A stretch of 36,104 bases of DNA from JANNWF01 sp038205755 (GCA_038205755.1 JBBRBN010000039.1:1-36104); one strand, 5' to 3'. Shown: positions 26,370-34,999, counted from the stretch's first letter. The notes: a model not told the origin generated them from the letters alone. A program made the numbers and translations.

Positions 26370-27218
26370 ATGGCCCGACCCATTCGCATCGAGTTCGAAG
26401 GCGCGCTGCACCACGTCACGGCGCGCGGGTACCGTCGCGAGGCGATTTTCGAGGATGACGCTGATCATGAGCGCTTCCTCGAGCTTCTCGGCCGGGTGGC
26501 TGGCGACTTCAATTGGGTGGTCCACGCCTATTGCCTGATGCGCAATCACTACCACCTGTTGATTGAGACGCCCGACGGCAATCTCGGCCGGGGGATGCGG
26601 CAGTTGAACGGGGTCTATACGCAGGACTGCAACCGGCGGCACCGGCGTGTCGGGCATCTGTTTCAGGGCCGCTACAAGGCGATCCTGGTCGACGCCGACA
26701 GCTACCTGCTGGCGCTGGCTTGTTACGTGGTGCTGAATCCGCTGCGCGCCGGCACGGTTAAGCATCCAGGCGACTGGCCGTGGAGCAGCTACCGGGCGAC
26801 CGTTGGCGAGGAAGCGTCACCGCCCTGGCTGGCAACAGGGGGTCTGTTGGCGGCGTTTGGCAAGCGGCGCGCCGAGGCGAGGCGACGCTATGCCCGCTTC
26901 GTCGCCGAAGGCGCGGGTGCGGAGTCGATCTGGCAGCATCTGAACCGGCAGGTGTTTCTGGGCAACGGTGCGTTCGTGAAGCGGATGCAGGCGCGGAGCG
27001 AGCGCAATGCTGACGTCAACATGCCACGCGCCCAGCGCCGACCTCCGGCGGAGACCTTGGCCGCCATCGCCCGCAAGCACCGCGACCGCGACATCGCGAT
27101 GGCGGCAGCCCATGCGACGGGCGCGTACAGCTATCAGCAGATCGCCGACCACTTCGGTTTGCACTTCACCACCGTGGGGCGGGCGGTGCGGTTGGCGAAG
27201 GAACGTGGACGGCTCTGA
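26370..27218 (+). CDS. REP-associated tyrosine transposase (RAYT, Y1/HUH family)
   Basis: The protein has 282 residues. It shows the RAYT pattern MARPIRIEFEGALHHVTARG at the N-terminus, the HUH motif HYH in MRNHYHLLIETPDG (His60-Tyr61-His62), GHLFQGRYKAILVD, and CYVVLNPLRAG with the probable catalytic Tyr119. The C-terminal part ends in a helix-turn-helix (TGAYSYQQIADHFGLHFTTV), a common RAYT extension. These single-strand-cutting enzymes mobilise or maintain REP palindromes in trans and are usually single-copy domesticated genes. I chose the ATG at 26370, where family homology starts; the upstream 43 codons cross the tandem repeats. It seems intact. No clear REP pair is visible in the window. 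Confidence 0.9.
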   Translation: MARPIRIEFEGALHHVTARGYRREAIFEDDADHERFLELLGRVAGDFNWVVHAYCLMRNHYHLLIETPDGNLGRGMRQLNGVYTQDCNRRHRRVGHLFQGRYKAILVDADSYLLALACYVVLNPLRAGTVKHPGDWPWSSYRATVGEEASPPWLATGGLLAAFGKRRAEARRRYARFVAEGAGAESIWQHLNRQVFLGNGAFVKRMQARSERNADVNMPRAQRRPPAETLAAIARKHRDRDIAMAAAHATGAYSYQQIADHFGLHFTTVGRAVRLAKERGRL

Positions 27219-27246
27219 TTGACGCTACCAAGCTGGACCTGACCCT
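26370..27246 (+). mobile_element. RAYT locus with flanking GGGGTCA/TGACCC words
   Basis: The transposase gene and its echoing flanks form the visible limits of this IS200-related locus. Exact ends cannot be fixed because HUH elements leave no target duplication. Confidence 0.4.
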
Positions 27247-27271
27247 GCTCGTGCACTGCCGCCGCCTCCCG

Positions 27272-27540
27272 CTAATCGAAGCCGTCCTAATCGAAGCCGT
27301 CGCGGAACACCACCACGTTCTCCGATGCAACTGCGACAACCACGCCGCCGCTTTACGCCTGGTCGAATACCAGCTGCTCACCGGCCGGTTTCGCATCGGG
27401 TGCATGGAAGCGGCTGACCCGCGGCGGGCCGCCCGGCCCCGCGGCGATGACGACGTCGGCCAAGCCATCGCCATTGATATCACCACTGGTTAGCCGCCCA
27501 CCGCCGCTGAATCCCGGGTAAGGGAAGAACCTGGCGAGTT
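27272..27540 (-). pseudogene. remnant of an FG-GAP/VCBS-repeat secreted protein, 3' end only
   Basis: Reading leftward, the frame gives FFPYPGFSGGGRLTSGDINGDG and then LADVVIAAGPGGPPRVSRF, a classic FG-GAP unit with the calcium-binding DINGDG loop. A TAA at 27353-27355 interrupts it. The same frame then continues SGGVVVAVASENVVVFRDGFD to a TAG at 27287-27289. VFRDGFD resembles the short C-terminal tail I recall on many secreted Lysobacterales proteins. The final 15 bp GACGGCTTCGATTAG is duplicated in tandem (27272-27286 and 27287-27301). No start or other repeats remain upstream. Confidence 0.7.
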
Positions 27541-27868
27541 CGGCAAGCGCTGCGCGTGCGGATGTTCTGCGAGTTGGCCTCTTGGGTCTCACCGATGCCA
27601 GTGCCTTCCCGGCCGTGAGCCGCAGTGCCAGTAACTCCAGAAATCAGCGGCCCTGGCGCCGCTCGACTCCTGGATGGGTCAGCGCGAATGGGTCGCAGGA
27701 ATAAGTTCGTTTCATTTGCGTCAGCAGGCGCGGGTATCGATCCGAAAGGACTCGACGTCCGGACTTGCCGGCTCATTTCTTCTGCCGCGTAAAAAATATT
27801 CGGGAGTGACGATCCCTGCCGCTGCGCAAGTACGTAAGCAATATCAACCATCTGGATGGCGCCCCGCC

Positions 27869-28375
27869 GTGACTCATCGCCTCGCCCTTTGTCTGACTGC
27901 CCTGTTGCTGGTTTCAGCCGCGTCTGTTGCTGATAGCCCGGCTGAGGTACCGCAGCGCTATCGATTGCAAAGCCTGACCCCCGTGCACCAGGAGGAGGCA
28001 GCCGGCCGCTATCGAGTGGAGTCGGCGCCAGGCCTGCTGACGAGGGTGTAACCATTGGCGGTGGCACGTCCAATTCAGCCATCGGCGGCGGCGCGACGAT
28101 CGGCGGCGGTTCCTCAAACGCTGCCGATGCCACCTTCGCGACGGTCCCCGGCGGTAACTCAAACCGTGCCACCGGTATCGGGAGTTTCGCCGCCGGGCAG
28201 CGCGCCCAGGCGATCCACTTTGGCTCATTCGTGTGGTCGGACGGCAGCAGCGGCAGCGCGTTCTCGTCAACCCGCCCGTTTCAGATGCGGATGCGTGCCG
28301 CTGCAGGATGAGCTGGACCAGCGCAATGCTGAATTCGAAGCGCGGCTGGCGGCACTCGAGGCGCGGGGGCGTTAG
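27869..28375 (+). pseudogene. decayed YadA-head-type adhesin/S74-like surface protein
   Basis: Three parts of one gene appear in different frames. From a GTG at 27869 a signal peptide (THRLALCLTALLLVSAASVA) and about 40 residues run to a TAA at 28049-28051. In the next frame, 28036-28308, come GVTIGGGTSNSAIGGGATI, VPGGNSNRATGIGSFAAG and IHFGSFVWSDGSSGSAFSST, the glycine-rich head repeats of YadA-like proteins. A third frame after about 28309 gives ELDQRNAEFEARLAALEARG, like the coiled-coil end of such proteins. The large middle part between head and coil is missing. I infer a frameshifted and internally deleted relic. Confidence 0.72.
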
Positions 28376-28419
28376 TCTTTTACGTCGCTCGCTGTTCGAG
28401 GCTTAGCGGTAGTTGCATC

Positions 28420-28452
28420 GCGTGCCCGACGGTTCTAGACCGCCGGGCACGC
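28420..28452. terminator. strong hairpin between the adhesin relic and the sigma factor
   Basis: GCGTGCCCG and CGGGCACGC form a perfect 9-bp stem, extended inside by CGGT/ACCG around TCTAG. It is placed to end transcription of the relic gene before the sigma factor promoter. No T-run follows. Confidence 0.5.
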
Positions 28453-28524
28453 CGGCGAAAGGCCCAAACTGCGGCTTGCGTGGGCATCAACGTCTGGCCC
28501 CAGACGGTAGCCCGGTCGCTGGGC

Positions 28525-28530
28525 TATGCT
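28525..28530 (+). promoter_or_regulatory. probable -10 element for the sigma factor, leaderless
   Basis: TATGCT ends 6 bp before the ATG at 28537, so the message would be leaderless or nearly so. This matches the absence of a ribosome site. Confidence 0.35.
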
Positions 28531-28536
28531 CTCGAA

Positions 28537-29097
28537 ATGAGCCATGAGCCCTCTTCCAGCGATCCTGCGCAGCAGCCCTACGATGCCGCTACCCCCGGCT
28601 ACGAGGTGCACTACGGGGAACTAGTGCGTATCGCACGGGCTGAGCTGGCTCGCCATCAGCGGCGTGGCACCATCGACACCCGCGTTCTAGTCCACGAGGC
28701 GTGGCTGCGATTGCAAAACGCGGATGCGGCGGCCTACGCCAATCGACGCCACTTTTACGCCTGCGCGGCCAAAGCCATGCGCCATGTGGTGATCGATTAC
28801 GCACGCACGCGCCAAGCGCAGCGACGTAACTCGGGCGGTGAGCCGATACCGCTTGATCGCATGATCGAACAGCCGATTGCCCTGGACGCACAGATCGAAC
28901 GTCTCGTGCAGATGGATTCGGCGCTGGAGAAGCTGGCAGCGGCCGATCCGCGACTGGTGCAGATCATTGAGCTACGCTTTTTTACTGGACTCGAAGTCAC
29001 CGAGGTGGCCGAGATGCTCGGCGTTTCGGAACCGACCATCAAACGCGGCACGCGCGTGGCCAAAGCCTTTCTGGAAAAAGAAATGGCGGCGAACTGA
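28537..29097 (+). CDS. ECF-like RNA polymerase sigma factor (TIGR02999-type)
   Basis: The protein has 186 residues. Region 2 shows YGELVRIARAELARHQRR, the family signature TRVLVHEAWLRLQN and HFYACAAKAMRHVVIDYARTR. Region 4 shows LVQIIELRFFTGLEVTEVAEMLGVSEPTIKR, a helix-turn-helix for the -35. It directs RNA polymerase to a small regulon. It faces a TPR Ser/Thr kinase gene tail to tail with a 26-nt gap, the pairing often seen in this group, and phosphorylation may control it. I chose ATG 28537; an in-frame GTG 19 codons earlier is possible. Confidence 0.9.
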   Translation: MSHEPSSSDPAQQPYDAATPGYEVHYGELVRIARAELARHQRRGTIDTRVLVHEAWLRLQNADAAAYANRRHFYACAAKAMRHVVIDYARTRQAQRRNSGGEPIPLDRMIEQPIALDAQIERLVQMDSALEKLAAADPRLVQIIELRFFTGLEVTEVAEMLGVSEPTIKRGTRVAKAFLEKEMAAN

Positions 29098-29123
29098 GCG
29101 ACGTTGCGCGCGACCGCCAGGGT

Positions 29124-31874
29124 TTAATCGGGTCGCGCGGTTTTAGCGGCGGCTGCACGCAGAAGCTGATCCAAGACCGGCAGATACGTATCGTCAATCG
29201 TCGCCCTTGCGTGATAGGCCTCCACCTTCAGGCGCAGCGCGCTCACATCATCGTGCTCGCCCCTTCGCAACTGACAGGCCTGATGCAGCGCGTTGGCGTA
29301 CAGACTCGGCAGCGAATTTTCTGATCGGCTGGATGCGAGCGAGGTGACCGCTCGTTCGCTATAGCGGCAGTCTGCCGGGACCCGGCCCTCAGCCAGTGCG
29401 ATCCGGGTAAGGTTGTTGTAAATGCGGACCGACTGCGTATTTTCCGGGCCAGACAGGGCCACCTGTGCAGCAAGCGCTTCGGTATATAACGCAGCCGCTT
29501 CCTCAAGACGATCTAGTTTCAGAAGGGCGGTTGCGGTCGCTTGCATCGACAGGATCGTCGCCGAGTGGCTGCTCCCGAACGCAGCGCGGCGGATTGCCAG
29601 CGCCTCCTGCCCCAGCAACAGCGCACCTTGCGCGTCGCCGGTAAGCAGGTGCGCATAGGACGCGTTGTTGGCCGCCAATCCGATCTTTGTGTGGTCGGCG
29701 GTATACAGCTCACGATAAGCGCTGAGCACCTGATCGAACATCGGTAGTGCCTCGCGATAGCGGCGCTGGGCGAACACCACGCTGGCCAGATTGTTGACGG
29801 CTCCCACGGTCACCGGATGCTCATCGCCATATATCTCGCGAAAAATTGCCAGCACGTCGGTACGCAGCGCCTCGGCTTTCGTGAGGTCGCCGACGTTGGT
29901 TTCGACCATCGCCAACGCCGACAGCGCGTTGGCGCGCAGGAGACCATCAGCATCCGCACCCAGCGCATCGACCGCGCGCTGCGCGACCTGTCGCGCCTCC
30001 TCGTGACGGTCTTCCAGCTCGTACTGGGAAACCAGCGCAATCGCCACGTTCTGGCTGCGCCGATCCGCTAAGCCGAGTCGATCTTCGTAAGTCGCCAGCG
30101 CGGCCAGCAAATGGCTCTCGGACAAGACCATTTGGTCCAGCGCCTGCGCTGCACGGCCGATTTCATAGTCAAGTCCCGCAGCGTGCAACGGTTTTTGTCC
30201 CGCGTCGGTAGCGCCACGCAGCGCACCGAGCTCGTCGATAATTTGTTGAAAACGACTCAGGCTAAACAGGGTCGCCGCTCGCGCCAGCAGCAGGCGCTCG
30301 GTCGTCGCATCCGCGGCTGCACGTGATGACAGTTGCAGCGCCTCGTCCAGCAGCGGCAGGGCCTCTGCATACAGGCCAAGTCCAAGGTGAGCTTCACCCA
30401 TGGCCCCGAGCAGCACTGCGCGCGCTTCTGGCTGTTCTACCAAGGAGCTGCGGATGCGCCTGCTGCCCACTTCCAACAGCTCCCGCGCGCTTGGCTCCTT
30501 GCCCAGCATGGCCTCAGGGTTGGCGCTGGCGAACAGCTCCTGCATAAAGCCGAGCGCGGCGGCAGAGGTTGCCGCCTCGCGCCGCGCTTCGTGCGCTTGC
30601 CAGATGGCCGTCCCAAGACCAACCAACAGAGCGCCCATCGCTAACCCTGCAAATCCAATCGCCCAGGCGTTTCGCTGGCTGAATCGGACCAGCGTGTAGC
30701 GCAGATTGCCACGCCGAGCGCTGACCGGGCGGCGCTGCAGAAAAGCCTCAATGTCATCGCTGAGCAGCTGCACCGAGGCGTAGCGGTCGGCCGGTAAGCG
30801 ACGCATTGCCTTCAGCACAATGGCGTCCAGATCGCCGCGCAGTAGCCGCTGCAATTGCGCCGGCGTGCTGCCACGCAGTTGGGCCTGCACATCGCGGCGC
30901 TCGATACCATTGTCGGTCGTCTCCCCGCGTTCGCAAACGACCTTGCTTGGACGCCCAAGCGCACCGCCTAAGACACGCTGCTCGATACTCGCAGGTGTGA
31001 GGCCAAGCGTCTGAAAGGGGTGATGCCCCGTCAACAGTTCGAATAGGATCACGCCAAGCGCGTGCACATCGACGGCGGTTGTGGTGACCTCCCCAAGTAT
31101 CTGTTCCGGCGCTGCGTACTGGGGGGTGTACAGCCGCTGCTGGGCCACTGTCGTAAGACCCGATGCGCCCGGTTCGATCAGTTTGGCGATCCCGAAATCA
31201 AGCAGCTTGACCTGACCTGATGCAGAGACCAGCACGTTCGCAGGCTTTAGATCGCGGTGCACCACGAGGCGCGCGTGGGCGTAGCTGACCGCCGCACAGA
31301 TCGTCAGAAACAAACGCAGGCGCGCAACCAGGCCGAGCCCCCGCGCATCACAATGCTCGCGCAGGTTCAGGCCGTCGACGTATTCCATCGCCAGAAACGG
31401 CTCACCGCGGGCCGTTGCGCCGCCATCGAGCAGCCGCGCAATGTGCGGATGATTGAGGCTGGCGAGTATCTGGCGTTCGCCGCTCAGCCTCGCCAGAATT
31501 TCCGTCTGCGCAAAGCCATCGCGCACCAGTTTCAATGCGGCATGTTGGATGAAGCCGCCTTCGACGCGCGAGGCCAGATACACCGTACCCATGCCGCCCT
31601 CGCCGAGCACGCGCTCGGTCTGCCAGACGCCAAAACGCTCACCGACCCGCGCTTGCGCGACGGTGCTGTTGTAATCACTGATCAAATCCGGAACCTGGCT
31701 TAGCAAGCCGCTTGCCTCACCAGAAAGCGCGTCCGCCTCGAGCATGCCAAGAACCTCGGCGCGCACCGACGCATCCGGGCATTGGCTCTCCAGCCAGTCG
31801 GCCCAGGCCGTGCGCGGCAGGTCGACCGCGACTTCAAACAAGGCTCGCGCCACAGGCCACTGTTGCGGATTCAT
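29124..31874 (-). CDS. membrane-anchored Ser/Thr protein kinase with C-terminal TPR repeats
   Basis: The protein has 916 residues. An N-terminal helical segment precedes the kinase domain (about 82-370): glycine loop GEGGMGTVY (91-99), catalytic Lys115 in ALK, HRDLKPAN (206-213), DFG (226-228) and YAAPEQ. One membrane helix follows (about 410-430, AIGFAGLAMGALLVGLGTAIW). The rest is tetratricopeptide repeats typical of kinases of this type (ALPLLDEALQLS, VNNLASVVFAQRRYREAL). It would sit in the inner membrane and sense signals through the TPR part. Its partner is probably the convergent sigma factor. All catalytic residues are present. Confidence 0.93.
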   Translation of the reverse strand: MNPQQWPVARALFEVAVDLPRTAWADWLESQCPDASVRAEVLGMLEADALSGEASGLLSQVPDLISDYNSTVAQARVGERFGVWQTERVLGEGGMGTVYLASRVEGGFIQHAALKLVRDGFAQTEILARLSGERQILASLNHPHIARLLDGGATARGEPFLAMEYVDGLNLREHCDARGLGLVARLRLFLTICAAVSYAHARLVVHRDLKPANVLVSASGQVKLLDFGIAKLIEPGASGLTTVAQQRLYTPQYAAPEQILGEVTTTAVDVHALGVILFELLTGHHPFQTLGLTPASIEQRVLGGALGRPSKVVCERGETTDNGIERRDVQAQLRGSTPAQLQRLLRGDLDAIVLKAMRRLPADRYASVQLLSDDIEAFLQRRPVSARRGNLRYTLVRFSQRNAWAIGFAGLAMGALLVGLGTAIWQAHEARREAATSAAALGFMQELFASANPEAMLGKEPSARELLEVGSRRIRSSLVEQPEARAVLLGAMGEAHLGLGLYAEALPLLDEALQLSSRAAADATTERLLLARAATLFSLSRFQQIIDELGALRGATDAGQKPLHAAGLDYEIGRAAQALDQMVLSESHLLAALATYEDRLGLADRRSQNVAIALVSQYELEDRHEEARQVAQRAVDALGADADGLLRANALSALAMVETNVGDLTKAEALRTDVLAIFREIYGDEHPVTVGAVNNLASVVFAQRRYREALPMFDQVLSAYRELYTADHTKIGLAANNASYAHLLTGDAQGALLLGQEALAIRRAAFGSSHSATILSMQATATALLKLDRLEEAAALYTEALAAQVALSGPENTQSVRIYNNLTRIALAEGRVPADCRYSERAVTSLASSRSENSLPSLYANALHQACQLRRGEHDDVSALRLKVEAYHARATIDDTYLPVLDQLLRAAAAKTARPD

Positions 31875-32306
31875 GCAGCGCTTCCAGTCAGGTCAAGGGC
31901 TGATTTCGCGGGCATCGTGGCGCGCCGATTCCTGCGGCAGCAGTTGACCCAAGGCCTACCCCGGAAGCCATTGCTGCGCCGGTCGCGGCAGACTACACCG
32001 AATCCCGCATCCGTCGACCCGGCGCCCTGGCCCGGCCGGTTCAGAACGGCGCACCATGCTCGCTCAGGATACGGACGGCACAGGGACCTCGCTGAAAGAG
32101 CGGCGTATCGGGCGATAGGGCCGACTGAAGAGACCTCGCGGTGCGGCCAGGAGACAAGCGAGCGCGTCCGCGACTCGGGATGAGATCGACAAGCGGATGG
32201 CTGATCCCTGCTCAGCATGGTGGCGCGCGGAAAGTTGCGGCGTGCGCGAATAATTACGTCGTCGGCGCACTCTTCCGATGTACTTTCACCAGATTGGGGA
32301 CCTCAC
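31875..32306. other. 432-bp intergenic region with degenerate MITE copy C
   Basis: Between the divergent kinase and radical SAM genes I see only the decayed repeat at 32053-32187 and sequence without recognisable genes. GGGGA at 32296-32300 is the ribosome site of the next gene. Confidence 0.5.
32053..32187 (+). repeat. degenerate MITE copy C
   Basis: It aligns end to end with copies A and D through CTCAGGATA, CGGCGTATCGGGC, GGCCGACTGAAG and GGAGACAAGCGAG, with many substitutions. The terminal TTTCATGAAT words are lost. It is an older insertion than the other three. Confidence 0.65.
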
Positions 32307-33728
32307 ATGCAGGCAGTTGAACGGCGTGCGCCCATGCAGTCGAGCACCATGACCCCGCAGCAGGTGCATCAATGGCCGCCGTTTGCCCTGCCCGACGACG
32401 GGCGCACGCCGTTGCAGCGTGCGCAAGCACGTGCCCAGCGCGCCGGGCAGTGGCACGAGTCGCAGTACCTTGGCCGCCGCTGGGCCATCGGCTGTGTCGC
32501 GCTGGAGATCACTCAGCGCTGCAATCTCGACTGCACGCTGTGCTACCTGTCGGAGAGTTCGCAGGCGTTGAAGGATTTGCCGTTGGCAGAGATCTTCCGC
32601 CGAATTGATCTCATTCACGCTCATTACGGACCCGGCACCGATGTGCAGGTCACCGGCGGTGATCCAACGTTGCGCGATGCCGACGAGCTGGCGCAAATCG
32701 TCGCCTACATCCAGACCAGAGGCATGCGCTCTTCGCTCTTTACCAATGGCATTCTTGCCAACCGCGACCTGCTCTCGCGACTCGCCAACGCGGGCCTTAC
32801 CGATGTCGCGTTTCACGTCGATATGACCCAGCAGCGCAAGGGCTACGCCAGCGAGGCAGCACTGAACTCGCTGCGCGAGCGCTACATCGACGCAGCGCGC
32901 GGCTTGCCGCTGCGGGTGTTTTTCAACACGACGGTGTTTGACGGCAATTTCACCGAGATTCCGGCCTTGGTTCAGTTTTTCATTCGGCACGCAGACGTGA
33001 TCAAGCTGGCCTCGTTTCAACTTCAGGCCGATAGCGGCCGCGGCGTGCTGCATGCCCGCGGCTATGCGATCAGCACTGACAGCGTGCAGGCGCAGATCGA
33101 CCTTGGAGCGGGTCGAAAACTGGCATTCGCCGCCGGCACGGTGGGACATCACGACTGCAATCGTTCGGCGTTTGCGCTGGTCGTCGATGGTCACGTACAC
33201 AACTTGCTCGATGATCCTGACTACGCCCGCCGGCTGCTCAACGAGACGTTGGATGTGGCGGTAGATCGCGCTCACAAATGGCGCACGGCATGGCGTTTTG
33301 CCGCCGTCGGTCTGCGCCGGCCGGCGCTGTTGCTACGCTCGATTGGCTACTTCGGAGGGCTTGCGTGGCGTATGCGCCACGACCTTCTGGCAGCGCGCGG
33401 GCGGGTGACCAACATCGGCTTCTTCATCCATGATTTCATGGACGCCAAGCACTTGCAGTGTGATCGGATTGAGGCCTGCTCGTTCATGGTGATGACCGCC
33501 GAAGGGCCGCTTTCGATGTGCGTCCACAACGCAAAGCGTGACGCCTATTTGTTGGCGCCGATTGCGATGAACAATGCCGATGGGAATCAGTGGTGGAGTC
33601 CGGTCAGCGGTCAGCTCTCTGCTGACCGTCCGGCCTCGCTGAGAGTGGCACTTGATCGCAAGACGGCGCGCGGTCGCTCACGTGCTGCCTTGGCCGGCAG
33701 ATCCATTCCCGTTGAGGTGGTCGAATGA
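32307..33728 (+). CDS. radical SAM enzyme of unknown substrate
   Basis: The protein has 473 residues. The cluster motif ITQRCNLDCTLCYLSE (Cys72, Cys76, Cys79) binds the SAM-coordinating [4Fe-4S]; VQVTGGDPTLRD is the SAM-binding GGE-type motif with Asp for Glu. SSLFTNGILA and LTDVAFHVDMT follow the barrel. A C-terminal region holds more Cys (HDCNRS, LQCDRIEACSF, LSMCVHNAKRD), which may bind a second cluster. The barrel resembles the MJ0619/Tes-like branch acting on lipids, as I recall it, but this is uncertain. I chose the ATG at 32307 with GGGGA 6 nt before; Met at 32334 or 32349 is possible. The stop overlaps the DUF547 gene by 4 nt. Confidence 0.85.
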   Translation: MQAVERRAPMQSSTMTPQQVHQWPPFALPDDGRTPLQRAQARAQRAGQWHESQYLGRRWAIGCVALEITQRCNLDCTLCYLSESSQALKDLPLAEIFRRIDLIHAHYGPGTDVQVTGGDPTLRDADELAQIVAYIQTRGMRSSLFTNGILANRDLLSRLANAGLTDVAFHVDMTQQRKGYASEAALNSLRERYIDAARGLPLRVFFNTTVFDGNFTEIPALVQFFIRHADVIKLASFQLQADSGRGVLHARGYAISTDSVQAQIDLGAGRKLAFAAGTVGHHDCNRSAFALVVDGHVHNLLDDPDYARRLLNETLDVAVDRAHKWRTAWRFAAVGLRRPALLLRSIGYFGGLAWRMRHDLLAARGRVTNIGFFIHDFMDAKHLQCDRIEACSFMVMTAEGPLSMCVHNAKRDAYLLAPIAMNNADGNQWWSPVSGQLSADRPASLRVALDRKTARGRSRAALAGRSIPVEVVE

Positions 33729-34501
33729 ACTGGTTGATAGGTATTGGTATGGTGGTGGCCCTGCACGGGGCCGCCATCGCGCAGGCTCAGGCAGCCCAGC
33801 TCACCGTTGAGCAGGCCACGCAGCACTGGGCATTGGTGCTTGAGGAATACGTCAATGACGCCGGCTATGTGGATTTTCGGCGCTTGGCCACCGACCCCGC
33901 TGAGCTGCAAACCTATGTCGATTGGGTGGCAGCGGTTGATCCCGGCAATCGTTCAGACCTGTTCCCGACCCGCGAGTCGGTGCTTGCCTATTACCTCAAC
34001 GCCTACAACGCGCTGGCGATGCGCCAGGTGTTGGCGCAAGAAGTGCCCAACAAGCTTTCGCTACTGAAGCGGCGCAAATTCTTCCGCGTGGCGCAGGTGG
34101 TGGTTGGTGGGCAAACCATGAATCTGGAGGACTTCGAGAACGACATCATCCGCAAGCTTGGCGAGCCGCGGGTTCATTGGGCGCTGAACTGCATGTCGGA
34201 GAGCTGCCCGCGTCTGCCGCGCCAGCCCTTCATGGCCGACCACATCGAACAGCAGTTGCAGCGTGAGACGCTGAAATTCCTTGCCGAGCCGCGCAACGTG
34301 CGCATCGATCACGATCGGCGCAGGGTTCACCTCACCGGGATCATAAAGTTCTTTCCAGAAGATTTTCTCGCCGTTGCCCCATCCTTTATCGCGTACGTCA
34401 ATCGCTACCGCGCGGCCGATGAACAGATACCCGACGACTACAAAGTCAAGTTCATCAACTACGATTGGACGGTGATTCAGCAACGCCGATGGATAGACTG
34501 A
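33725..34501 (+). CDS. exported DUF547 protein
   Basis: The protein has 258 residues. A signal peptide (about 1-24, ending AQAQAAQ) is followed by a DUF547 domain: YVDFRRLATDP, YYLNAYNALAMRQVL, MNLEDFENDIIRKLGEPRVH and WALNCMSESCPRL with two Cys in the conserved ALNCxSxxCP pattern. FFPEDFLAVAPSFIAYVNRY lies near the C-terminus. DUF547 is uncharacterised; its Cys pair suggests a thiol or metal role, which is my inference. ATGA overlap with the radical SAM gene and a 13-nt overlap with the next gene show tight coupling in a three-gene operon. Confidence 0.88.
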   Translation: MNWLIGIGMVVALHGAAIAQAQAAQLTVEQATQHWALVLEEYVNDAGYVDFRRLATDPAELQTYVDWVAAVDPGNRSDLFPTRESVLAYYLNAYNALAMRQVLAQEVPNKLSLLKRRKFFRVAQVVVGGQTMNLEDFENDIIRKLGEPRVHWALNCMSESCPRLPRQPFMADHIEQQLQRETLKFLAEPRNVRIDHDRRRVHLTGIIKFFPEDFLAVAPSFIAYVNRYRAADEQIPDDYKVKFINYDWTVIQQRRWID

Positions 34502-34914
34502 GAGTTCCGCTTCGCCTGCTGTTCGCGGCACTGATGCTGACCGCGGGCGGTGGTAAGCTTCTGGATATGGCCGGCTTTGCTCTGGTCGTCGATACCTACG
34601 CCGTATTGCCGCAGGGCCTGCTGCTGCCGGCGGCGTGGGCGCTGACGCTCACCGAGATTGCGATCGGCGCCTGGCTGCTCAGCGGCGTTCAGACGCGACG
34701 CGCTGCGCTGGCACTTGTCGGCATGCACGCGCTTTATCTCGTTTGGATCATCATCGCGCTGGCACGAGATCTGGCCATTCCGAACTGCGGCTGCTTCGGC
34801 GTGTATTGGCCGCGCCCGCTGACGCTTCTGCGCCCAATCGAGGATCTGATCCTGCTGCTGCTTGCCAGCGTCTTGTGGCTAGCGACACCCCGCCCGCAGC
34901 CAGCGCGCGCGTAG
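34489..34914 (+). CDS. MauE/DoxX-like redox-associated membrane protein
   Basis: The protein has 141 residues and four predicted helices (about 6-24, 39-62, 69-92 and 112-133). The MauE-type motif NCGCFGVYWPRPLT contains two Cys in the periplasm-facing loop; MauE is needed to mature methylamine dehydrogenase and the wider group takes part in disulfide or quinone-linked redox reactions. LTAGGGKLLDMAGF is the DoxX-like start. I chose ATG 34489 rather than the in-frame ATG at 34465 because homology begins here. It probably supplies redox equivalents for the two upstream proteins, by inference from operon context. Confidence 0.8.
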   Translation: MDRLRVPLRLLFAALMLTAGGGKLLDMAGFALVVDTYAVLPQGLLLPAAWALTLTEIAIGAWLLSGVQTRRAALALVGMHALYLVWIIIALARDLAIPNCGCFGVYWPRPLTLLRPIEDLILLLLASVLWLATPRPQPARA

Positions 34915-34928
34915 TGGATGTTCCGGTT

Positions 34929-34993
34929 CATGAGAAGCCAGCATTCCGGACGATGTGAAGCCACGCTTCCGGGCCATCTGAGGCCAGCGAGAC
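34929..34993 (+). repeat. imperfect tandem repeats of 23-24 bp after the radical SAM operon
   Basis: ATGAGAAGCCAGCATTCCGG, ATGTGAAGCCACGCTTCCGG and the start of a third unit, ATCTGAGGCCAGC, follow each other. They lie between the MauE-like stop and MITE copy D. Confidence 0.6.
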
Positions 34994-34999
34994 AGGCTG

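Noticed and set aside
26370..27218. RAYT as the enzyme that moves the MITEs
   Set aside because: The MITEs have terminal inverted repeats and 4-bp target duplications, which fit a DDE transposase; HUH enzymes leave no duplication.
27480..28172. 230-codon minus-strand frame over the relic region
   Set aside because: It is antisense to the YadA-head relic and its Pro-rich sequence mirrors the glycine repeats; no signal or motif.
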